Shown piece by piece: positions 8,455 to 16,994 of a stretch of DNA of 59,181 nucleotides. The DNA lies in NCBI GenBank assembly GCA_029260795.1, contig JAJDCO010000046.1:1-59181 (forward strand), written 5' to 3'. The stretch comes from Planctomycetota bacterium (GTDB lineage Bacteria > Planctomycetota > OFTM77). Under the pieces are notes generated by a model. That model saw nothing but the letters and a program-made list of their open reading frames with translations, had not been told where the DNA came from and did not search any database. Every line of letters begins with the position of its first letter. Position 1 is the stretch's first letter. The translations under genes were made by a program, and so were the position numbers.

Positions 8455-10953
8455 ATGGCACGCGAAACACTGGCAGCCCCGCAGCTTCGAGGAATGTTGG
8501 CCCTCTTGCTTCTGGCGTCATGGCTTCCAGCCGCGCACGCCCAGACCTGCTCCTGTGACCCCTACGTCCCGGCGACCCTCGACATCGCCGCCGTGTACAA
8601 GATCGAGGACGGCGGATCCCCCGATACACTGGGGGCCTTCTCGGGAGCGGGCGCTCAGGACATGAGCTGGGCCAATCGGTTCGATTTCGGGACGACCACC
8701 CGCATCACCCACGTCTGTCTGGCGCTCGCCCCGCACAACTCGGGGTCCAAGCTGGCCGCCGTGCGCGTGCGCTCCCACTCGGGAGGGGACCCCGGCACGA
8801 TTCTCTCTGAAACGAGCTTCACCGTGTCACCGACCGGCGATCACCAGATCATCGCGCTCGGGTCTCCGCTCGACTTGTCCCCGGGCACCTACTGGTTCGA
8901 GGCAATCTACTTCGACGCCTCGGCGAACGTCACGCACCAAGGCCTGCGCGACTCCGGCACCAGCGAGACCAAGCTCCGGCTGGAGAGTGCCTCGGATTGG
9001 ACCGACATCGAGGACACGAGCTTGGCGGGAAAGCGCGCCATCATCCGCCCCATGGAGCTCGTGCCGCGGAGCTGCGACCTTGCGATCGAGGACGTGTCGG
9101 TCTTCGAGACTTTCGAGCGAGGCGGCAATGCGACCTTCTGGGTCCGTCTGATCGGCTCGAAGCCGCGCTCGAGCGTGATCGTCGACTTGGTCTCCACCGA
9201 TCCGACAGAGGGGAAGCCGTCGCCCGACCGCCTGGTCTTCACGACCACCAACTGGAATCAGCGGCAGATGGTGACGGTGGTGGGCCAAGACGACTCATCG
9301 GTCGATGGCCATCGCGAGTACGCGATCGATGCCGGGCCGTCGATCAGCACGGATCTCTGCTGGGACGGTTTGACGGCCGACGCCGTGCCCTTCCTCAATC
9401 GGGACGACGAAGGGTCCGCGGACTTCGAAGCGCTGATCGCCGGGGACACGGCCGAAGGCGATTCCTACGGCTACGCGATCGATATCGAGGGTGATCGTGC
9501 GGTCGTCGCGGCGGACGGTGTCGGAATCGGACAAGGCGCCGTTTACGTCTTCGAGAGAACATCCGGCTCGTGGATGATGACCCAGCGGATCCGCCCCGAG
9601 AACCTCGGCTCACTCGCGATCTTCGGTTGCTCGGTCTCACTCTCGGGTGACCGGATCCTGGTCGGCTCGGCAGGGGATCGAACGCTCGGGATCAAAGCCG
9701 GCGCCGCCTACGTCTACGATTTCGACGGCACGCAATGGAACGAGACCGTCAAGCTCCTGCCTTCAGACAGACAGGAAGGCGATCGCTTCGGTTGGGACGT
9801 CTCTCTCGAGGGAGACCGCGCGCTGATCGGTGCCTACAATGACGACGATCGTGGCGACGACGCTGGTTCGGCCTATGTCTTCGAGCACGACGGCTCGCAG
9901 TGGATCGAGGCCGCCAAGCTCCTGCCCGATGCCGGGAATCTGAACGGTCGGTTCGGTGACTCGGTGGCTCTCGGCTCGAGCTGGGCGATCGTCGGTGCCT
10001 ACGGCTCCGATCATCTCGCCAACGGCGCCGGCGCGGCCTATCTCTTTCGGCGAACCTCGGGAACCTGGACTCGTCAGGCCGTGCTCCTGCCTCCGACCGG
10101 AATGGCCGGTGACCATTTCGGGCACTGTGTCGCGCTCACCGGAGACTGGGTCGCGGTCGGAGCGCCGGGCGAAGACGTCGACGGATCCAGCGCGGGAGGA
10201 GTCTACCTCTACCAGCGCTCGGGATCGTCTTGGAGCCTCTCCGGGCGGGTCGCTCCGGCAGATGTGGCCATCGGCGACAAGTTCGGCGAGTCGATTGACC
10301 TCGACGGTGATCGTCTCGTGGCGGGATCCGCTCAAGATGACGACCGCGGCGACCGATCCGGGTCCGCGAGCCTCTTCTCCCGCCAAGGCAGCACCTGGTC
10401 GCAAACGCAGAAGATCGTCCTCGAGTTCGAGGCTCCCCTGGCCCGCTTCGGGCATGCGGTCGCACTCGGAGAGAGTCGAGTCGCAGTAGGAACGCCCTAC
10501 CTCGAGACGGCCGGACCTTCGAGTGGCGCCGCCTGGGTCTTCGACCTCGTCGGAGATCGCGCCTTGGTCGAGTACGGCACTGGGCTGGCCGGCGCGGACG
10601 GCTTCGTCCCCCACCTCTCGGCCTACGGCCTGCCGGAGCGAGGCGGCGAGGTGTCGATCGAGATCGACGAGGGTCTCGGACGCGCCTCCGGCACTCTCTG
10701 GATAGGCTTCACGGCGACGGCGCAGCCGGTCCTCGGGGGGACGCTCCTGGTGTTGCCCATCACCCCGTTCTCGATCCAACTCGGCGGCTCAGTCGGTTTC
10801 CCAGGCACGGGCACACTGTCGCTTCCCGTGGATCTGCCCGACAAGCCCGGTGTCGTTGGGGTGAAGCTCTTCTCGCAGACCTTCCTGGTCGATCCGGCTG
10901 CGGTCCGTGGCATCTCGATGTCGAACGGTCTCGAGATGACGATCCGGAACTAG
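8455..10953 (+). CDS. Secreted FG-GAP beta-propeller protein
   Basis: 832 residues from ATG 8455, preceded by a gaggag ribosome-binding site. Signal peptide ending LPAAHAQT. Residues about 30-210 form an N-terminal beta-rich domain; about 215-310 resemble a Calx-beta-like module (VSVFETFERGG, TVVGQDDSSVDG). About 322-698 carry seven FG-GAP/integrin-alpha-like repeats with the pattern GDxFGxSVxLxGDxxxVGA then GAAYVFxRxxG, enough for one seven-bladed propeller. The last about 130 residues form a beta domain beginning VEYGTGLAGADGFVP and ending SNGLEMTIRN, which I associate with planctomycete secreted proteins (from memory). Probably an extracellular adhesion or structural protein; ligand unknown. 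A strong hairpin lies just downstream. Confidence 0.8.
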   Translation: MARETLAAPQLRGMLALLLLASWLPAAHAQTCSCDPYVPATLDIAAVYKIEDGGSPDTLGAFSGAGAQDMSWANRFDFGTTTRITHVCLALAPHNSGSKLAAVRVRSHSGGDPGTILSETSFTVSPTGDHQIIALGSPLDLSPGTYWFEAIYFDASANVTHQGLRDSGTSETKLRLESASDWTDIEDTSLAGKRAIIRPMELVPRSCDLAIEDVSVFETFERGGNATFWVRLIGSKPRSSVIVDLVSTDPTEGKPSPDRLVFTTTNWNQRQMVTVVGQDDSSVDGHREYAIDAGPSISTDLCWDGLTADAVPFLNRDDEGSADFEALIAGDTAEGDSYGYAIDIEGDRAVVAADGVGIGQGAVYVFERTSGSWMMTQRIRPENLGSLAIFGCSVSLSGDRILVGSAGDRTLGIKAGAAYVYDFDGTQWNETVKLLPSDRQEGDRFGWDVSLEGDRALIGAYNDDDRGDDAGSAYVFEHDGSQWIEAAKLLPDAGNLNGRFGDSVALGSSWAIVGAYGSDHLANGAGAAYLFRRTSGTWTRQAVLLPPTGMAGDHFGHCVALTGDWVAVGAPGEDVDGSSAGGVYLYQRSGSSWSLSGRVAPADVAIGDKFGESIDLDGDRLVAGSAQDDDRGDRSGSASLFSRQGSTWSQTQKIVLEFEAPLARFGHAVALGESRVAVGTPYLETAGPSSGAAWVFDLVGDRALVEYGTGLAGADGFVPHLSAYGLPERGGEVSIEIDEGLGRASGTLWIGFTATAQPVLGGTLLVLPITPFSIQLGGSVGFPGTGTLSLPVDLPDKPGVVGVKLFSQTFLVDPAAVRGISMSNGLEMTIRN

Positions 10954-10965
10954 CTCGAGGCTTCG

Positions 10966-11002
10966 AGTCGAGGAGGCGCTCGCTGCGAGCGCCTCCTCGA
11001 CT
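10966..11002. terminator. 17-bp perfect hairpin between convergent genes
   Basis: An inverted repeat with arms at 10966-10982 and 10986-11002 and a 3-nt loop (ctg) separates two convergent genes ending at 10953 and 11018. No T-run follows on either side, so it may act as a bidirectional transcript-end structure and not as a classical intrinsic terminator. Confidence 0.55.
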
Positions 11003-11017
11003 TGGTTCAGCCGTCGC

Positions 11018-13546
11018 TCATGCCTGGCCGTGGCAGGCTTTGAACTTCTTGCCGCTCCCACACGGACACAGCGCATTGCGGGAGACGGCATCTCCGCCAC
11101 CACCGCCACCGCCGGCGAGCTCGGCGGCGAGCTCGGTCGGCACGTCATCGGCCGTCACGATCATCGACCGCCGGGTCGAGATCTCCTCGAGACGCTTCAA
11201 GACGTCGTTCTTGATGGCCTTTCCGAGCGAGGCCGCCGTATCGGGAAGGTGCGAGGTGAGCGCGCGCGCCATCGCCGCCGGACTCTCCCCGAGGTCCTTA
11301 CCGCTCTCGAGACGATCGTAGGCCGCTTGGAACGCTTCGTGTGCCTCCGCGTATCGGTCGAATCGCTCGTGAATCGTACCCCGCACGAAGTAGGGCTCGG
11401 CGGCTTCGGGCTCGAGCTCCAGCAAGCGATCGACGCAAGCCAACGATTCGTCGAACTCGCGGATGGCGAGGAGCTGTCGCGTCAGCTCCATGATCAACCG
11501 GGTGTCGCTCGGTCTCTCCTCGACGAGCTCGCGCAGCTTGGTCGTAAGCGTTTCGACGGTCGGACGCTCACCCGGGAAGCGCTCCGACTGAATGACGACG
11601 AACACGAGGGCGCCTAGCCGCGGCGTTTGGAGCCTCGGTAGGAGTCCGAGCGCCTGGGTCATCAGGTTCCGGAGGCTCTCTTCGGCCGACCACGTGAGCT
11701 CGTAGCGGTCGATGGCCTTGCATCCCTTGCACTTCACTCGGGTCTGGATCCGGGCCAGGTGTGAGATGCGGAGCTCCTCTTGATCGAGGGCATTCAGATC
11801 GAGCAGGATCAAGTGGATGTCGTAGGTGTATGCGCGCTGGCATTCCGTACAACGCAGTCGAAGCGGGATCTCGTCGAAGTATCCCATCGGATTCTCGTTG
11901 AGCTTCTGTGCGCGCTCGGCCTCGCGGCGCTGCTTCTGCTGGAGGGCCTTCAAGAAGCGCTTCTCGAGCGCCGGATCCCCATCGAACAGCTCGCAGTGAA
12001 TCAGTCCGACCCAGGCGATCTCGGACTCGCCCGGTCGAAAGAGGTCTGCCAGCGGCGCCAAGAACTTGGCCGAAGGTCGATGCTCGATCCAGCGCAAGAG
12101 GTCATCAGTGAGCTCGCCTTCGAGGGCCGTGAAGTGCTCGACGACGAAGTCCACGATCTCCTCGTCGCTCCCGACATGAGTCAGCACGGCGAATGACAAC
12201 GCGCGAATCGGATGGGCCAAGCTCGAGTCGAGAATCAGCTCCCGAGCGGCCGGGAGAGCGCCTTCGCCGTACGCGTCCAGAGCACTGAACCAGGCGGCAT
12301 GGATCGAGTCGCCTTCGCCGCGAATCGTGCTCAAGATCTGCTCGAGCGCCTCGGGCTGTCGCGTGGCACCAAAGACATTCCACAAGCGTCCTTCGGCGAT
12401 CCCGAGGTCCGAGTCTCCGGCCAGGAGCTCACCCAGCTTCTCTCGCTCTTCGCTCGTGAAGGACTGCGCGTGCTCGCGGAGCGCCTCGTCGTCGAGAGTA
12501 GAGGCCAGCTTCGGCGTGCGCAGCTCCCAGAAGATGTCGTCGAAGGAGAGCGAGCTCGGATCGACCGTCTCCTGGGCCGCACGCGAGGCGGCCGTCCACC
12601 AACCGAAAAGGAGCGAGACCAGCTCGCGCCGCACGTGCCCGGCGGCCTGGTTCCAGTCGAGGTCCTCTGCCAGGAAGATCGCAAGGAGTCGAGCCGTCAG
12701 GATCTGGCTGCGGGACGCACTCTCGCGGGGCGTCGGAACGGTCTTCTTTCTCAATGCATCGACGACGACTCCGGCCGATCGACCGAGCTCGCCACGGTCG
12801 ACGTCGTCGGAGATCTCCTCGAGGATGTCGCCCTCGAAGACCCCGGGCGCGTTCGCTTTGACGAGGCGTCGAAAGTCGACACCGCGCTTCCTCTCGGCCA
12901 CATCGTGGAACGCGCTCCAAGCCCGTTGGGTGCGTGTCAGCCCGGCCAGAAGGCGCGCCTGCTGCGTGGCTTCTTCAGCACCCTCGAGGCGTCGAAAGAG
13001 ATGGGCCGCCTCGGCCAGGGCGGCATCGGGCGAATGCACATCCACCAGCGCCAGCGCCCAATCGACGATGGGCTTGCCGTCGCGATCGCGATGCGCCCGC
13101 ACGACCTCCAACGCGCTCTCGATGGCCCCCGCATCTCCGGTCTCGAGCAGGCCCGCGACCGCGCCGCCTTGCCGAACCAGATCCGCATCCGCCTCACCCT
13201 CCGGCTTCTCGAGAAACTTCTCGAGCTCCGCACGGGCGCCGGCACCTTCCCAGCGACCCAGCCAACGCAGGGCGGCCAGCACGGCGCCGCCGCGGCAACT
13301 CGTCGCGATCTGACGGAGAGACTCGGCCTGGCCAGCGAGCGAGTCGGGTACCTCGATCGTGAAGGCGTCTTCGAAGACCGTATCGCCGAACCAAGGCTCC
13401 TGGGCGGCCATCTCGAGCAGCTTGGGAAGGAACTCGGAGACGCGTTTCGAATGGTCGGCCAGAAGCTCTTTCGCAGCCCAATGAACGGCCACGGAGTCGA
13501 CATCCCGATTGAGCTGCTCGATCAACGTCTCGAAGGAAGGTTGCAT
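11018..13546 (-). CDS. SEC-C motif and zinc-ribbon protein with repeat-rich N-terminal region
   Basis: 842 residues if translation starts at the Met at 13546 (MQPSFETLIEQLNRD); an upstream extension to 13756 is Arg/Gly-rich and unlike coding sequence. The long N-terminal part is helical and HEAT-like in look. A CxxC...CxxC zinc ribbon (LRCTECQRAY ... RVKCKGCKAIDRYEL) lies in the middle, then TPR-like helices (DESLACVDRLLELEPEAAEPYF). The protein ends with a SEC-C motif (NALCPCGSGKKFKACHG), the Zn-binding tail found on SecA and many unrelated proteins. A Gly-rich linker (GGGGGG) precedes it. Probably cytoplasmic; function unknown. Confidence 0.8.
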   Translation of the reverse strand: MQPSFETLIEQLNRDVDSVAVHWAAKELLADHSKRVSEFLPKLLEMAAQEPWFGDTVFEDAFTIEVPDSLAGQAESLRQIATSCRGGAVLAALRWLGRWEGAGARAELEKFLEKPEGEADADLVRQGGAVAGLLETGDAGAIESALEVVRAHRDRDGKPIVDWALALVDVHSPDAALAEAAHLFRRLEGAEEATQQARLLAGLTRTQRAWSAFHDVAERKRGVDFRRLVKANAPGVFEGDILEEISDDVDRGELGRSAGVVVDALRKKTVPTPRESASRSQILTARLLAIFLAEDLDWNQAAGHVRRELVSLLFGWWTAASRAAQETVDPSSLSFDDIFWELRTPKLASTLDDEALREHAQSFTSEEREKLGELLAGDSDLGIAEGRLWNVFGATRQPEALEQILSTIRGEGDSIHAAWFSALDAYGEGALPAARELILDSSLAHPIRALSFAVLTHVGSDEEIVDFVVEHFTALEGELTDDLLRWIEHRPSAKFLAPLADLFRPGESEIAWVGLIHCELFDGDPALEKRFLKALQQKQRREAERAQKLNENPMGYFDEIPLRLRCTECQRAYTYDIHLILLDLNALDQEELRISHLARIQTRVKCKGCKAIDRYELTWSAEESLRNLMTQALGLLPRLQTPRLGALVFVVIQSERFPGERPTVETLTTKLRELVEERPSDTRLIMELTRQLLAIREFDESLACVDRLLELEPEAAEPYFVRGTIHERFDRYAEAHEAFQAAYDRLESGKDLGESPAAMARALTSHLPDTAASLGKAIKNDVLKRLEEISTRRSMIVTADDVPTELAAELAGGGGGGGDAVSRNALCPCGSGKKFKACHGQA

Positions 13547-13853
13547 GTCGTTCCCAAACGCCTGGCCCGGCTGCCTCGATCGCGCATCTCCCGGTCGCGA
13601 CCGAAACCGGGGATCTTGTCGAAAGGCGGGAATCTTTGCACGCAAAAACCCGTGCCCGCGCGAGGAGGCTCCGACTCGACGACTCGCATTCGCCAGCCCC
13701 CCTGCAGACCCGCGATTCAGGTGCGCGCGGCCTCGGCTCGCCGGCCGTGTTCCCATGCTCGGACAACTGGTGGATCGCCAGCCCGAGTGGTAGCCTCGCC
13801 GACTCGTCCGCTAGGAGAGCCGGGAGAACGCCGTGGTCTCGGGGAGGTGACTC
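13547..13853. other. Divergent intergenic region
   Basis: About 307 bp between the divergent starts at 13546 (minus) and 13854 (plus). It should carry both promoters. Apart from the strong ggggaggtga ribosome-binding site at 13841-13850 I see no recognisable motif or small gene. Confidence 0.5.
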
Positions 13854-15311
13854 TTGAACGCGAAGCCTCTCCGAACTCTGGCCGGGATGGCGCTTCTTCT
13901 CCTCTGGTCGGCGACGCCAGCGAGCTCGATCGCTGCGGAAGATGACGCCCCGGAGACGAGTCGAGAAGCCGCCCTGTTCTTCGGATGGCCCTTCGAGCTC
14001 ACGGCGAGAGTCGGGCCAGGAGCAACGTGGGCACAAGTGCTGCCGGGTCCCGGTCGTCTGGAGGAGATCGTGGCCTCCGACGAGATCGGCCTCCAACTCG
14101 AGCTCGACGACGCGCTGATCGGGGCGATGCCCCAATGGAGTGGCACAGCCCTCGGCTATCAGGAGCGCGCGGTCATTCGTTGTCGCGCCGAACACCGACC
14201 CGTTCATCTCGTCCTCCGCGGGCGCACCTGGCCGCGCGATACGCCGACGATGACGGGCGAGCTTCCGATGCCGCAGGCGGAAGCGCCTCGAGCCCACGAG
14301 ACACTGATCGACCGCCGGACGATCGCGCCCGGACGTCCCGTGACGCTGATGGTGATGCCGGAGGCCGGCCGGATCGATTCGTTGCGCGTGACCTGTCATC
14401 CGGCGTTGCCACCGGAGACCCGACTCCGAGCTCACTGGGATGGTGAGGACCAGCCTTCAGTCGACTGGCCGCTGCCTGCGCGGTCGCACTCCTTCGGAAC
14501 GGTCGGGGTCACGTCCTCGGCGTCGTCCTGCACCCTTCGACTGCTGATGCCGTTCGGGCCCAGCACTCGCCTCACGCTCGAGCATCGCGGCGAGGAAGCG
14601 GTGGCGTTCGAGCTGCGACTCGAGGGGACCTTTCAGACTGCGAGCCGCCCGATTCGGTTGTTGGTGCAGGAGGGGCTTCGAACCGAGGGCACGGTCGGTC
14701 GTCCGACGAGAATCGTCGGCCAGCTGGCGAGCCCGGTGCCGGCGATCGACGATCGTCACCCGTTCGGCTCGAGCTGGTTCGACCTCACCCGTCCGCGGAC
14801 CGACGACGCTCCTTCGATCCTCCACACTCCGGCGACGATCTTCGGCTACCGCCTTCTCGAGCCACCGCCCCGCGCCGAGCCCTTCGAGCCCCATTGGTTG
14901 GCTCTCGGCCCGTTGCCCCGAGAAGAGCAGGCGTTCTGGGAAGAGCATGCCCGCGGCATCGCGAGCGGAAGCCTCGCCCCGCTCCTCTCACTTCCGACCA
15001 CGGAAGGCGTGCTGGCTTGGACTCGGAAGGAAGCGCTCGCCGGACCATCCGGACTCTATCTGCTCCAGGCACGCCTCGGTGTCCCCCGCTCGGGCACCTG
15101 GCGTCTGCAGCACGAAGGCATCGCGCGCCGACTCTACACGACCGACGAGCCCCGGGACCTCTGGGGACCGACCGACTCCCTTCCGATGCCCTTCGGCTCG
15201 CAGGTCGTGCTCGTGCTCGTCGAGGCCGTCGGAGCCCATCAGCCTCTTCCGACCTTCGAAGACCCGCGCCGCGAGCTCCGAGACGACCGGCTCGGCTGGC
15301 GGCATCCATGA
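13854..15311 (+). CDS. Secreted protein of unknown function
   Basis: 485 residues starting with TTG at 13854. This start is supported by a near-perfect Shine-Dalgarno (ggggaggtga) a few bases upstream and by a complete signal peptide (MNAKPLRTLAGMALLLLWSA, cleavage near TPASSIAA). The rest is soluble, Arg/Pro-rich and probably beta-rich, without Cys clusters, catalytic motifs or transmembrane segments that I recognise. The pattern PGRPVTLMVMPEAGRIDSL hints at carbohydrate-binding or PPC-like beta-sandwich folds, but this is weak. Predicted periplasmic or extracellular. The 257 bp that follow hold only an AT-rich patch (about 15498-15520) just before the toxin gene. Confidence 0.65.
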   Translation: MNAKPLRTLAGMALLLLWSATPASSIAAEDDAPETSREAALFFGWPFELTARVGPGATWAQVLPGPGRLEEIVASDEIGLQLELDDALIGAMPQWSGTALGYQERAVIRCRAEHRPVHLVLRGRTWPRDTPTMTGELPMPQAEAPRAHETLIDRRTIAPGRPVTLMVMPEAGRIDSLRVTCHPALPPETRLRAHWDGEDQPSVDWPLPARSHSFGTVGVTSSASSCTLRLLMPFGPSTRLTLEHRGEEAVAFELRLEGTFQTASRPIRLLVQEGLRTEGTVGRPTRIVGQLASPVPAIDDRHPFGSSWFDLTRPRTDDAPSILHTPATIFGYRLLEPPPRAEPFEPHWLALGPLPREEQAFWEEHARGIASGSLAPLLSLPTTEGVLAWTRKEALAGPSGLYLLQARLGVPRSGTWRLQHEGIARRLYTTDEPRDLWGPTDSLPMPFGSQVVLVLVEAVGAHQPLPTFEDPRRELRDDRLGWRHP

Positions 15312-15568
15312 GCAGGTCGTGGCACGAAGACGCACTCGATCGTCACAAGAGATCGGAGCTTGGAAGCCACCTCGATACTTGCGCGCGAGGAGAGCGAGCC
15401 CATGGTCCTCTGGCCGCCCGAAAGAGCTCACCCAGGAGAGGGTGCTCGAGCTCGCGGCCAGCCACACGACTCGGCTCTTCGAATCATGCTACGCAAGTCA
15501 CTTTTGTACCAATATTTATGGCGCATTCTCGGAATCGACAAGCCTGCGGGAGTCCCGTACCATGAGAC

Positions 15569-15844
15569 ATGGACTTTGAGTGGGATGAAGCCAAGGCCTC
15601 CAGCAATCGCGAAGAGCCTGGTGTCGACTTCGTGGACGCGCTGGAGATCTTCTTCGATCCGCTGCGGCTCGAGCGACGGGATGACCGACTCGACGACGGC
15701 GAAGATTGCCTTCAGACCGTGGGCTTGGTCAAAGGACGGATTCTCTTCGTGGTGTACACCGAGCGTGAAGCTCGGATCCGCCTGATCTCGGCTCGGAGAG
15801 CAACGGCCAAAGAGAGAGGAGCCTATGAAGATGCACGCAGATGA
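15569..15844 (+). CDS. brnT: BrnT-family toxin of a type II toxin-antitoxin module
   Basis: 91 residues with the family signature MDFEWDEAKASSNREEPGVDF at the N-terminus and GRILFVVYTEREARIRLISAR followed by TAKERGAYEDA at the C-terminus. BrnT toxins are RelE-like ribonucleases (family knowledge). It overlaps the following antitoxin frame by 20 bp, the usual coupling of such modules. The usual HxxK variant of the N-terminal motif is ASSNREEPG here instead of KAxxNxxKHG, so activity is uncertain. An AT-rich patch upstream (gtaccaatatttatggcg) may hold the promoter. Confidence 0.8.
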   Translation: MDFEWDEAKASSNREEPGVDFVDALEIFFDPLRLERRDDRLDDGEDCLQTVGLVKGRILFVVYTEREARIRLISARRATAKERGAYEDARR

Positions 15845-16070
15845 TGACGGCCGGAAGGAAGGTGCAACGGGCTGGGAACGGCTCGATCGGATGACCGATG
15901 CCGAGGTCGAGGCAGCAGCTCAGTCGGATACAGAGAGCCAACCGCTCACTGCCCAAGAAGTCGAGAGCCTCGCTCCAGTGCCTGAGGTCAAGCAGATCCG
16001 TCTTCGGTTGGGAATGACTCAGGAGCATGTACCCCATGCACGTGCAAGAGCGCAGAGCCACCGACGGTAA
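15825..16070 (+). pseudogene. Truncated XRE/HTH-type antitoxin of the BrnT module
   Basis: 81-residue frame. Residues about 40-62 (LTAQEVESLAPVPEVKQIRL, then RLGMTQE) match the start of the HTH domain in XRE-type antitoxins, normally continuing as MTQEEFA plus the rest of the helix-turn-helix. From His63 the frame runs into an unrelated Arg-rich tail (HVPHARARAQSHRR) and stops. The break falls at the 20-bp word at 16029-16048 that also occurs at 119-138, so a dispersed repeat has replaced the 3' end. If the DNA-binding half is lost, autoregulation should be lost too, although the toxin-neutralising N-terminal segment may survive. Confidence 0.7.
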
Positions 16071-16280
16071 TCGTCACGCGAGACCGACTGCGAAGCGAAC
16101 TGAAACCCGAGCGTTGAAAAAGCTCTAGCGCGCCGACTTGAAGATCTGAACGTTGGACGTTGAACGTTGAATCCGCCTGATCGAGCGGAGGCGAGGTTGA
16201 CGACCTCCCACCCGAATGAATTCGGGCCTCCGAGGGGACGGTCTGGAGCATTTCGTCTTGCAACGCTAGGGTTCAGCCGG
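16029..16280. repeat. Dispersed repeat element (internal copy B)
   Basis: Starts with the 20-bp word shared with 119-138, includes short direct repeats (aacgttg x3 around 16150-16168), and contains the palindrome cccgaatgaattcggg (16211-16226) flanked by cctccca and cctccgagg. The right part (about 16203-16263) is closely similar to 23872-23931, and the palindromic core recurs inverted at 58994-59022. It fills the space between the truncated antitoxin and the end of miaE. Confidence 0.75.
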
Positions 16281-16295
16281 CGGTCCGAGACGACC

Positions 16296-16901
16296 TCAAT
16301 GCATGCGGGGCGCGGGTGCCTGCTTTCGCAAGATCTCGGCCTCGATCTCGGCCAGCTCCTCGAGCCGCGGCTCGACCGCATCTCGGCCCGCCGGATGATA
16401 AAGTGATGCCAGCTCGACGAACAGCTCGTGATGACGGGCCTCGGCCCAGTTGAGCTCTCGAAAGAACCCGGCCAGCTGGGCGTCCTCGAGGCCCTCGGCC
16501 AGCACGCCGAAGCGCTCGCAGGACCGTGCCTCCACCAACGAGCACACCAAGAGCTCGTCACAGAGCTGCTTCTCGATGCCGTCGCCGCGTCGCACGTGCT
16601 CCCGAAGCGCTTGCACGTAGGGGTCCTTGCGTTTCCCAGTCAGCGGCACGCCGCGCGCCTCGAGCACGTCGAAGACGCGCTCGAAGTGTCGGAGCTCCTC
16701 GTGCGCCAATGCGACCATGCGGCGCGCGAGCTCGGATCGACCGGGATACTGAGCGATCAACGCGAGCGCCATCGAGGCCGCCTTCTGCTCGCAGTAGGCA
16801 TGATCGACCAGGAGGGCGTCCAGATCCGCCTGGGCGCAGGCCAGCCAAGCCGGATCCGTCTTCACGCGCAGGATGTCGGGTCGAGAGATTTCGGACTTCA
16901 T
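16296..16901 (-). CDS. miaE: tRNA-(ms2io6A)-hydroxylase-like protein MiaE
   Basis: 201 residues, the usual MiaE length. MiaE is a non-haem di-iron monooxygenase hydroxylating the isopentenyl group of ms2i6A37 in tRNA (family knowledge). Ferritin-like ligand motifs are visible: HAYCEQKAAS, HEELRHFERV, VEARSCERF and EARHHELF. Monocistronic on the minus strand; a repeat region follows its stop. Confidence 0.9.
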   Translation of the reverse strand: MKSEISRPDILRVKTDPAWLACAQADLDALLVDHAYCEQKAASMALALIAQYPGRSELARRMVALAHEELRHFERVFDVLEARGVPLTGKRKDPYVQALREHVRRGDGIEKQLCDELLVCSLVEARSCERFGVLAEGLEDAQLAGFFRELNWAEARHHELFVELASLYHPAGRDAVEPRLEELAEIEAEILRKQAPAPRMH

Positions 16902-16994
16902 GGTCGCTCCGGGTGCCGTTCCAATCGCCGCTGGCGAATGGCGTGGATTGTGCCGAGCTGCCTCGAGGGCCGCAAGGCACCCGAGCCTCGTCGT

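Noticed and set aside
16029..16280. Possible IS element or attL/attR site at the antitoxin
   Set aside because: No transposase or integrase frame, no clear terminal inverted repeats or target duplication is visible. Only a dispersed short repeat can be supported.
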